DNA of 39,251 bases, taken from a virus. This document shows positions 20,877-28,500 of the stretch, piece after piece (within the stretch, counting starts at the first letter, position 1; each line of letters starts with the position of its first letter). The translations under genes and the position numbers were made by a program. The stretch lies in IMG/VR virus record IMGVR_UViG_3300048778_000044, positions 1 through 39,251 of that record. One strand, 5' to 3'. Below the pieces are notes generated by a model that did not search any database, was not told the origin of the DNA, and saw only the letters and a program-made list of their open reading frames with translations.

Positions 20877-22826
20877 TTAGAATTCCCAAGTAGTATCTTC
20901 CCTGTGTCTGGAAGGTCGTCTTGGACGAACAGGTTTTTTAGCTTGTCCAATCTTTTGTTCTGCTGGAGTTTTTACAAACTGATGCGCCAAGATATTACCA
21001 GCAAGGGGTATTGTATCCTCCAATATATCACGTACCACAGGAGCTGCATTGTATTTGCCCATACTGTTTGTACGTGTAACCATGTTGAATACATCCTCTC
21101 CGGCACGAAACGGCGTTCCGATCGTCGGACCCATTAAAGAATAAGCTAGGCGATTTCCGTGAGCGGCTCCAATATAGTTTGTATATACTCCAAAAGACGC
21201 ATACATGGACATTAGAGAGATGTATTCACGCACAGTCGCAGGAATGTTACCAGAACCAAGCTGAGCATAATCTTGCTTTGCGGAATCAATTGCTTGCTTC
21301 GCATTCAGTGTGCGTCCATAGATTTCTACAGACTTCATCATAGGAGCGACAGCAGGCCATAAAGCTCCAACAGTTCCTGCAAACTGTGCCAAGCCTACGT
21401 AATCACCTGCTTCCCACATTTTAGTAAGTTCACGTCTCAAGAAACGAGATTGAGCGTTTACGAAAGTATGATACATTGTTGCAGAGCGCATTACCATATT
21501 AGAATTACTCTTGAGAGCTTGCTCTACTGTCTTATCCATGAAAAAACGATTATTTACAAAGTGAAACACTCCCGTACGAAGTTGTTCTTCATTAAGTTTT
21601 CCACCTTGTCTGATTACTTCTTCTGGATTGATACCCATTTCTTTGAGGTTAGCTATTGCAATCTTAGAACCCCTTAATGCTTGCGATGCCCAATTATGAG
21701 AAGCGCACCATCCTACAGAAGCCGCATATGAAAGTTGCTTCGAGCGCACAAAACTAAAAAAAGGCATGTGATAAGATTTGAAGAAGATCTGACCTGCTGT
21801 AGGACTTCCGGTTAACTTGGCAGTTGTACCAGAACCACCACGCATGGCACGATCCATGAAATCATGATCTGTGTAAGCTAAAATATTAGTAGAGTCAAGA
21901 AACGCCTTAAACTCAGGGTCACTCATGTGAAGCATACCTTCAACAAGACGCGGCGCTGGTATAGAAGCAAGGTTTCCAACCGTAGAAATATGCTTAAATG
22001 CCACCTGAGTCAGCTGAACTACCCTCATCACACCTTGTATACGACTCTCGATTCCTAGTTTATCTGGTGGCGTATACGTAGACGAGGTGTCAAAAGGCTT
22101 GAGCAAATCACTCTTATCCAGCTTCTCACCTTTAGCAAAACTTTGTAGCTTTACAAGTTTATTTCTGCGATTGATCTCTACTGCAATAGCTAATTTTGAA
22201 CTAGAAGCTGGCCTAACTCCGCCACCTTCTCTATGATTCACAGTGTCTCGAACTTCATTCGAGATCAAATTCATTGCACCTCTAGCCCAAGACTCTTGAA
22301 CAGGATCTTTACTTTCAAGAAGAGGCATTATATAAGGCATGACGTGTTGCATTTTTGGACCAAAAGCTACAGCAGCTCCTTGTACTCTGGCTTGTTGGAT
22401 ATTTTGATTTTTTATCTGCATTAAAGAGCGATCTTCGTTACCTGCTTCACGTGCCATGAGTTGTACTAAAGGACCATTAGAACTTGCGAGAGGATGGTTT
22501 AATCTCTGCGCTTCGGCATGAACGTCGCGCAGCGAACTATTTAGACCGATCTTATTACGTAACTCTGGATGCGCTAATACTTGTTTTTGAATCGAATCTA
22601 CAGGAGCATCTAATCTTGTAAGCGCCGCGGCTCGCTCTGTTTGAAAAGTCATATGCAATTGTTGGAGTCTCTCACCAAACGCACCGCCTACTCTAAAGTA
22701 AGCATCCTTAGCACCCACGGTATCGTTAAGATGAATCTCCATCTTGCTGATAGATTCTTCCGCAGAAGGAGCAACTGCTCGTGCTACTGTACGTCCCAGA
22801 TCGCCAAGAAGTGATCCAATTCCCAT
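20877..22826 (-). CDS. large putative internal virion/ejection protein (649 aa)
   Basis: The start MGIGSLLGDLG follows GGGAG at normal spacing, two bases after the stop of the upstream gene; a longer frame to 22847 is rejected. The protein is mostly helical with Ala-rich amphipathic stretches and a few hydrophobic segments (VGLAQFAGTVGALWPAVAPMM), ending in a Pro/Arg-rich tail. In short-tailed phages, several large helical proteins between the tail nozzle and the spike are packed inside the head and ejected into the cell. Position and composition fit this; no sequence family is recognised. Confidence 0.6.
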   Translation of the reverse strand: MGIGSLLGDLGRTVARAVAPSAEESISKMEIHLNDTVGAKDAYFRVGGAFGERLQQLHMTFQTERAAALTRLDAPVDSIQKQVLAHPELRNKIGLNSSLRDVHAEAQRLNHPLASSNGPLVQLMAREAGNEDRSLMQIKNQNIQQARVQGAAVAFGPKMQHVMPYIMPLLESKDPVQESWARGAMNLISNEVRDTVNHREGGGVRPASSSKLAIAVEINRRNKLVKLQSFAKGEKLDKSDLLKPFDTSSTYTPPDKLGIESRIQGVMRVVQLTQVAFKHISTVGNLASIPAPRLVEGMLHMSDPEFKAFLDSTNILAYTDHDFMDRAMRGGSGTTAKLTGSPTAGQIFFKSYHMPFFSFVRSKQLSYAASVGWCASHNWASQALRGSKIAIANLKEMGINPEEVIRQGGKLNEEQLRTGVFHFVNNRFFMDKTVEQALKSNSNMVMRSATMYHTFVNAQSRFLRRELTKMWEAGDYVGLAQFAGTVGALWPAVAPMMKSVEIYGRTLNAKQAIDSAKQDYAQLGSGNIPATVREYISLMSMYASFGVYTNYIGAAHGNRLAYSLMGPTIGTPFRAGEDVFNMVTRTNSMGKYNAAPVVRDILEDTIPLAGNILAHQFVKTPAEQKIGQAKKPVRPRRPSRHREDTTWEF

Positions 22827-22827
22827 A

Positions 22828-25356
22828 TCAATACTCCCACTTTGCAAGTTTGCCCTTAGAAAGTTTTACCAAAAGATCGTCGATTTCACTTTGCTTCCCG
22901 AGTCTCTCAGCATGTTGGCCTCCCGTAAAAGCCTTAGCGCGATCACCAGCAAGTATATTATACGCAGTTAAAGCTTGCTCGCGTTCAGCTGGCTTACCAC
23001 TGAACATATCTGTGATAAGTTTACGTTCTTGGATTATTGTTTCCTTGTGTAACTGCGCTTGTTCCGTAGTTATCGCATCTGGAGAATCAAAAGCAGAACG
23101 ATAGAAGTTTCCAACTTCGCCTTTGATATTTGGCACTTTGAATTTTTCAGTTTGTAGCAGCTCATCCATCTGAGCTAAGACTCCATGAGCATAGCGTTGT
23201 AGATCATCATCACCAAAATTACGAGTTTTACCTTGCCAATCCTGTACTCTTGAGGCACTTGCAAAATCATCTTCTAACCTTTTTCTAAAGATCGGTGGCA
23301 TACGATCTCTAAAATTATACATAAAAGCCAGAAAATTAGGATTCTCAGAACCTTTTCCTGCTACGTGCTCAGTCTCAAACAATGAAATTCCTGCCTTTTT
23401 TAGAGACTCAGGATAGAAAAAATCATGTAAATCTTGCTGAAAATCATGCTCAGAAAGTCCTTTAAGCCATTCTGCGGTTCCTAGACCTTCAGCTTTGGCT
23501 TTCTTAGCTGCATAGACATTCCAATCAGTCGAGATTGAAACAGAACGACCTCCTTTATTAGATGTACGTGTTTTAAGTGTCATAGCATCTCTATTACGTC
23601 GTCTCGCAGCTTCTTCTTTTATGATAGCGCCCCGTCGTGCGGCTATATCAAGCGCATCATCAATAGGTTTTTGTCCGACTTCTTTAGAAGCTCTTGCAGC
23701 TGCTTGTTTGTTACTTTGTACATAAGCATCCTTTCCTACATCTTTTACAACCTGTTGTCCTTGTGGCGTCTCCATTGCTCGCTTGATCTGTTGTTCTACT
23801 TCTGAAGTCTCTGCCTTAGTAAGATTCTCCGCGTGTTTAAGAAGCTCTCCAAACTTCGCAGAAAGATCCGCTCTTCCTTCTGGAGAAAGTGTAGATAATT
23901 TTCTATCCCCAAGAGTTGCTCTGAGCCACGCAGATATTTTAAAAGTAGGATTCCAATACGCTGGGTTTCCTTCATGTACGCTTCTGATATGCTCGTTAAG
24001 TTCCTCGTGTGAAAGATTCTCAGTCTCAGCTACATGCTTAAAAGCTGAACCTAATACATCCATCAATAAAGGTCTACCGCCAGCCAGAGAGACTCCTTTT
24101 ATTGCCTGCTGCACTTCTGGCGCAAGTTTATCAGCGTCGCCATGTATCCAACCTTTTTGAGCCGCTTCTGCTTTTTCAGCAAGCTGACCTAGTTCCGAAG
24201 TACGACTTGCAGAGGTAACTTCTGATAACTTAACCTTGCCAAACTTAGTGTGAAAGATAGTCCCAAGAATAGCTTGTTGAATCGCCCCTTGGATCATTAA
24301 CTGATTTTTATCGCCGTCGTCAGCCATAGTATAACCATACATAGCTCCTTCAGAACCATTTATCAATAGTTTAAGAGCTGTCTTACCACGCTCAGACTGA
24401 GAAAGTAACTTCGTAAGTGGCACAGCTGCGGTTTCTCCTGTTGCGCCTGCGATAATACCTTCTGTCAACTTCCCAGAACCTCTAAAAAAAGGAAGCAACA
24501 TTGCTTGCTCTGCGCTCCACGAGCGCGCTCTTTCTCCCCATGTAGTATCTGGATTAATATCATGCCAAAACTTATCGTGTGAAATTGCTGTTTCCAGCGA
24601 GCGTAGTACATTACCTACAACAGGCATAGCGCGTGCATTTTTGTCGAAAGTTTTGTAGATTCCCTTTGAAGCCATCTCTGAATGATCGCCAGAACCATCT
24701 GGAGACATATCATCATCAGTACCAGCTTGCCAGTCTGCTTTTACCATGTGACCCAAACCAGCAAGAATAACTATTCCTGTTCGCGCTGAGTTTTCTAAGT
24801 CTTCGAAACCTGCGTACAAGCCATGCCGCCAGTGTGAGTCATAAGCATCATCCATGTTCCATTTCAAAGCACTTGTATACGCATTGTCAATCCAGTTTTG
24901 TCTATCGGGTATCTCAGAGCCATGCGCTTTACTAAGTTCTCCATAAAACGGAGCTATTATCTTATCGTAGTAATTACCTGCTGCCTCAAGTCTCTGTGCA
25001 GGTGTGGCACTCTGTGACTCTTTTGAAGACGCCATCACTTTCCATCTTTGCAGGATATTGTTTGACGCATCGTAAGGTTCTAGATTGAAAGGATTTGTAT
25101 TCAAGTCTTTCAGAACGCTAAGTTTCTGTGTTCTCTCCATTGAGGATATCGAGTCATACTTTGTCGCTTCACGCTGTGCCGCTCTCGCATCAGCAGCAGC
25201 ATGCACATTAAATGAAGTTGGCACAACTCCACTAGAGTCTCGCCGAGGTGGCATCTCCGCTAGAGGACTACCTAACTGTCTCGATCGGTTGACTAGGGGG
25301 GGCTTTGAACCAGTCTGTGAAGCTGTTCCCTGTTCCTGGGGCTGTGGTAGTGACAC
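22828..25356 (-). CDS. large putative internal virion/ejection protein (842 aa)
   Basis: The GTG start at 25356 has an excellent AAGGAGG site 8 bases upstream, although it lies 89 bases inside the end of the preceding gene. The next in-frame ATG at 25254 has GGAG too close to it. The N-terminus is Pro/Gln/Ser-rich, followed by a helical body with Gly/Ala-rich amphipathic parts (GIVILAGLGHMV, GIIAGATGET), then long charged helices with basic clusters (KEEAARRRNRDAMTLK). No catalytic motif such as a lysozyme or transglycosylase ExxxS was found. The role as ejection protein is inferred from position. Confidence 0.6.
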   Translation of the reverse strand: MSLPQPQEQGTASQTGSKPPLVNRSRQLGSPLAEMPPRRDSSGVVPTSFNVHAAADARAAQREATKYDSISSMERTQKLSVLKDLNTNPFNLEPYDASNNILQRWKVMASSKESQSATPAQRLEAAGNYYDKIIAPFYGELSKAHGSEIPDRQNWIDNAYTSALKWNMDDAYDSHWRHGLYAGFEDLENSARTGIVILAGLGHMVKADWQAGTDDDMSPDGSGDHSEMASKGIYKTFDKNARAMPVVGNVLRSLETAISHDKFWHDINPDTTWGERARSWSAEQAMLLPFFRGSGKLTEGIIAGATGETAAVPLTKLLSQSERGKTALKLLINGSEGAMYGYTMADDGDKNQLMIQGAIQQAILGTIFHTKFGKVKLSEVTSASRTSELGQLAEKAEAAQKGWIHGDADKLAPEVQQAIKGVSLAGGRPLLMDVLGSAFKHVAETENLSHEELNEHIRSVHEGNPAYWNPTFKISAWLRATLGDRKLSTLSPEGRADLSAKFGELLKHAENLTKAETSEVEQQIKRAMETPQGQQVVKDVGKDAYVQSNKQAAARASKEVGQKPIDDALDIAARRGAIIKEEAARRRNRDAMTLKTRTSNKGGRSVSISTDWNVYAAKKAKAEGLGTAEWLKGLSEHDFQQDLHDFFYPESLKKAGISLFETEHVAGKGSENPNFLAFMYNFRDRMPPIFRKRLEDDFASASRVQDWQGKTRNFGDDDLQRYAHGVLAQMDELLQTEKFKVPNIKGEVGNFYRSAFDSPDAITTEQAQLHKETIIQERKLITDMFSGKPAEREQALTAYNILAGDRAKAFTGGQHAERLGKQSEIDDLLVKLSKGKLAKWEY

Positions 25357-26677
25357 TTGGAGTACCTCCTTCTGCTGGTTTGGGTTTAGTTATTGCTGGA
25401 ATAGGTACCACTCCAACTTGAAGCAACTTGTAGTTAAACTTATCAAGAGAATCATCAGCTTGATCTTGAATTCCTGCTAGATCATCAGTGGCTTGCTCAT
25501 AGGAAGCATTTGCCTTCTCGTATGCAGGAGTACCTGAAGTAAGTGCTGCTAGGTTATTCTCCATAGCATCAACTCGTGCTTGAGCTGCTTCCATCCTTCC
25601 ATCCCACTCTCGCGCACTTTGTTCCGCTGCATTTTGAACAAGTGTAGGATCAGCATTTCGCATATTCAAAACTTTCTGCTCACGCTGCACGGCTAAGTCA
25701 GATGAGTAATTTGCCAGTCTGCGAGCTTTTTGCTCCTCTAAACCAAGTAGAGATTTTCTATCTTCAAGGCGCTGCCTTCTTTGTTCGTCTCTTGCTACAA
25801 TTTCTTCGTGTTGTTTCTGTAATTGAGTCTGCTGCTGAAGTAGTGCAATTTCTCGCGGTGTTTGCGCTTTGTATGCTTCGACTAGAGCTTTTTCTTGAGC
25901 CTGTTGCTGCGCAAGTTGCGCTTGTGCCATCTGATTAGGCGCCAGCGTCTGAGGCTGAGACTTAGCAAATGCCGCGCCAAAATTCTGTGCACCTTTTGGA
26001 TTATTCTCGGCAGCGAACTTCTGCTTCGCTGCCTTAGCTGCTTCTATCTTTTCTCTGATACCTTTAGCATTCTTGATTGCCGCTTGCACAGCAGCGTGTT
26101 CTTCGGTCTTATTATTAGAAGGATCAATATAATCAATATTGAGTCCTTTTGCCAGAGCCTTTCTCAACTTAGGATCAGAAGTTATACCATCTCTTACTTT
26201 GGTATTCTGATCAATAAGTTGCTGAGCTTTCTGCGCTGTAGCGTTATCGCCGATAGCTGTAGCAGAATCATGCTGTTGTTGAGCTTCATCTATTGCTGCC
26301 TGCGCTGTGAAGAGTTTGGTCGCTGCATCTGTAAGATGAGTCCGCTTCTGCTCTTTCTCCGCCGTGATAACTTTACTCACAGCATTTCCAGCGGAGTTAA
26401 TCATATTAGAGATAGCCTCACCTTTACTACGAGGTCGCTCATAGGGAGTCTGATTTTGAGGAGCTTCGCCGATAGGTTTTGTTAGTGCCGATGGAATTTG
26501 ACCTACATGTGAACCACTCACAGGAGTGATCGCCTCGCGCATAAGTCTCTGCTGCATTGCTGCGTCACTCTGAATCTGCTGTAATCGTGCTCCGATATCA
26601 ACTCCATCGTTACTTGCTCCACTATTACCTACAGAGGTAGGTACAGTACCAATCGACGTAGTTTCTGTTGGACCCAT
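25268..26677 (-). CDS. coiled-coil virion protein, putative ejection protein (469 aa)
   Basis: It starts behind AAGGAGGATAAG. Residues 85-400 are rich in Ala, Gln, Glu and Lys and predict long coiled coils, with extended Gln runs (AQLAQQQAQEKALVEAYKAQ). A Pro/Thr-rich tail ends the protein, and its coding DNA overlaps the start of the 842-aa gene. It is probably an internal core or ejection protein, as in other podovirus-like genomes; no family is recognised. Confidence 0.6.
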   Translation of the reverse strand: MGPTETTSIGTVPTSVGNSGASNDGVDIGARLQQIQSDAAMQQRLMREAITPVSGSHVGQIPSALTKPIGEAPQNQTPYERPRSKGEAISNMINSAGNAVSKVITAEKEQKRTHLTDAATKLFTAQAAIDEAQQQHDSATAIGDNATAQKAQQLIDQNTKVRDGITSDPKLRKALAKGLNIDYIDPSNNKTEEHAAVQAAIKNAKGIREKIEAAKAAKQKFAAENNPKGAQNFGAAFAKSQPQTLAPNQMAQAQLAQQQAQEKALVEAYKAQTPREIALLQQQTQLQKQHEEIVARDEQRRQRLEDRKSLLGLEEQKARRLANYSSDLAVQREQKVLNMRNADPTLVQNAAEQSAREWDGRMEAAQARVDAMENNLAALTSGTPAYEKANASYEQATDDLAGIQDQADDSLDKFNYKLLQVGVVPIPAITKPKPAEGGTPSVTTTAPGTGNSFTDWFKAPPSQPIETVR

Positions 26678-26687
26678 CTTATCCTCC

Positions 26688-27326
26688 TTAAATTATGCCA
26701 GCTTTGATAGATGCGCCTGCAATACTACCAGCCGCTCCAATAGCACTGCCGGCGATTTCCCACGGCATCATAGATTGTTCTGCTGTGTAGTTCTCTGCCG
26801 GAGATTCCATACCTTGAATCATGTTCTCTTCCATCTGCTCACCAGATTCAGTCAGGTTAGCACTCTCACCAGCAATAGAGGCTGTTTCTTGAGCTTGAAG
26901 ATTTGCATCAGCGATGCCAGCTACACTAGAATTAGCTGATACTCCACCAGCGCCAAGTGCCGCATTAGTTTGAGCTTGCGCAGTAGCCATTTGCGGTTGG
27001 AGGGACTTAACATAATCCTGCAAAACCACAGAATTAGTTCCACTAACCGAACCGAGAAAACCACTGATATCTCCACCAACACCGCCACCAAAAATGTTAT
27101 TAAGTTCTGCTCCAGAAGCTTCAGTACTTGCAGCTGGTACAGTTCCTGTAGCAGTAGTAGCGGGTACAAGCGGATTGGCGGTCGATGCTCCTGTTGTGGA
27201 TGCAAGTGTAGAAGTTGCTCCGGGAAGTGCCTGCATCGCCGTTCCTGTTTTCACACTTCCAGATGTTGGCGTTGTCTGGTTATTTCCTGCCGGATTCGAG
27301 TACGGAACCATGCTATTTGTGGCCAT
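26688..27326 (-). CDS. Ala/Gly/Thr-rich virion protein (212 aa)
   Basis: The ATG at 27326 follows GGGGAG and sits just after the stop of the adaptor gene; a start at 27335 is less good. The first 100 residues are low-complexity Thr/Ser/Ala/Gly. The middle is helical. The end has a Gly/Ala-rich hydrophobic segment (IAGSAIGAAGSIAGASIKAG) that could insert into a membrane. It is a candidate for the smallest ejected virion protein, a pore-forming type, by position and hydrophobicity only. Confidence 0.55.
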   Translation of the reverse strand: MATNSMVPYSNPAGNNQTTPTSGSVKTGTAMQALPGATSTLASTTGASTANPLVPATTATGTVPAASTEASGAELNNIFGGGVGGDISGFLGSVSGTNSVVLQDYVKSLQPQMATAQAQTNAALGAGGVSANSSVAGIADANLQAQETASIAGESANLTESGEQMEENMIQGMESPAENYTAEQSMMPWEIAGSAIGAAGSIAGASIKAGII

Positions 27327-27327
27327 C

Positions 27328-28098
27328 TTACACACTCCCCATTCTCAGGCGCATCCGCCTTGTAGTTGTTCCTTGATCTCGATTACGCTGTGAGGTACGC
27401 TGAAAAATAAGTCCCGGCGCGCCTTCGATTCCTGCGCTAGTTTGAAACTTCTGATCTCCGTACAGAGATGTATGAAGTTCTGTCTTCTTATCGGCTAAAT
27501 TTACCGTCGGCGCTATTCTGATTGCCGTGGCATATTCTAAAATCTCCTGCCACTCATCAGCCATCATAATCTGTTGTGCTGCGAATGCTGCCGCTGCGAC
27601 GGTATTAGTAGGTGCAATCACAGTCTGTGAAAGTGGATGCTGTGTCTGATAGCGCATGTAACAGTTATAAGTGTTATCAGGCATTGAAGCGAGATAGATT
27701 AGATTGTTATTTCTAGTCCAATACATTGGTAAGCCAGGAATGTTCAACAATACTTCAATCGAATCAGGACTACGAAACTTTAAGTCATAACCAGCATTGG
27801 TTGCAAGATTCGAGAGCGAGGGTACTGAGTAAGGATTATTGAAAATGAAAAACGAATTGACCTTACTTATATCCAACGGTGCTTCTGTTGGTTGTAAGAA
27901 GAAATTTGCTGCATAGTTATTCTGATATGCTGTCAAACTTACAATCGGACCAGTATCTTCCAACAGAGGATGTTTATAATCCGTTGTCAGCTCCAGCACC
28001 GACTTTCTGATAGCCTCCATCATCACAGTAGTAGCAATGGTGCGATTCATCATAAGTCCAGTAATTCCCGCGACACAATCACTAGCAAGAAAACTCAT
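27328..28098 (-). CDS. podovirus-type head-tail adaptor (256 aa)
   Basis: The middle section (LPMYWTRNNNLIYLASMPDN ... YMRYQTQHP) has the pattern of podovirus tail-adaptor proteins, in which a beta-sandwich strand pair is followed by a conserved Pro-rich turn. Near the C-terminus, ADEWQEILEYATAIRIA is the typical amphipathic helix. The start follows AAGGAG. Adaptors form the ring between portal and tail nozzle. The adjacent 970-aa gene is nozzle-like, which supports the call. Confidence 0.65.
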   Translation of the reverse strand: MSFLASDCVAGITGLMMNRTIATTVMMEAIRKSVLELTTDYKHPLLEDTGPIVSLTAYQNNYAANFFLQPTEAPLDISKVNSFFIFNNPYSVPSLSNLATNAGYDLKFRSPDSIEVLLNIPGLPMYWTRNNNLIYLASMPDNTYNCYMRYQTQHPLSQTVIAPTNTVAAAAFAAQQIMMADEWQEILEYATAIRIAPTVNLADKKTELHTSLYGDQKFQTSAGIEGAPGLIFQRTSQRNRDQGTTTRRMRLRMGSV

Positions 28099-28107
28099 AT
28101 AGACTCC

Positions 28108-28500
28108 TTAGAACACATACAACGTAGCGTTTGCTGTTGGGTCAGATGGTAAAAGTGTGATACTGTTTTCATCCGGTGCTACAGGTTGACAATGAGTGAG
28201 TTGCTTATCAGAACTTACGATGTGACAACCTATCGGTTGCCGCAGCAGTCCGTGGTTGATAACCAAATTACCAGAAGCGGGCCATGTGTAAGTATTGTCA
28301 GTACTACCAGTAGCGCCAACTCTAATAAGAACACCAGAGCCATTTCCTTTTTTAAACTCGTTATACTGTCCTGTTGAGTCCTTTGAAGTTGGAGTTCCCA
28401 TGTCAACATTACCAGTAAGAACTTGATGTACAGACTGTAGCACTTGCCTGTGCTGCTCCGGCAATGTGTGTGCAAACGTATTAGGATCTTTTGGTAACAT
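28108..28500 (-). CDS. hypothetical virion protein (130 aa)
   Basis: The start overlaps the stop of the 970-aa gene (TAATG). The N-terminus is helical (LPEQHRQVLQSVHQVL) and the remainder beta-rich with Gly/Thr/Ser turns (GSGVLIRVGATGSTDNTYTW), the look of a small tail or fibre-attachment protein. No family is recognised. Confidence 0.65.
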   Translation of the reverse strand: MLPKDPNTFAHTLPEQHRQVLQSVHQVLTGNVDMGTPTSKDSTGQYNEFKKGNGSGVLIRVGATGSTDNTYTWPASGNLVINHGLLRQPIGCHIVSSDKQLTHCQPVAPDENSITLLPSDPTANATLYVF

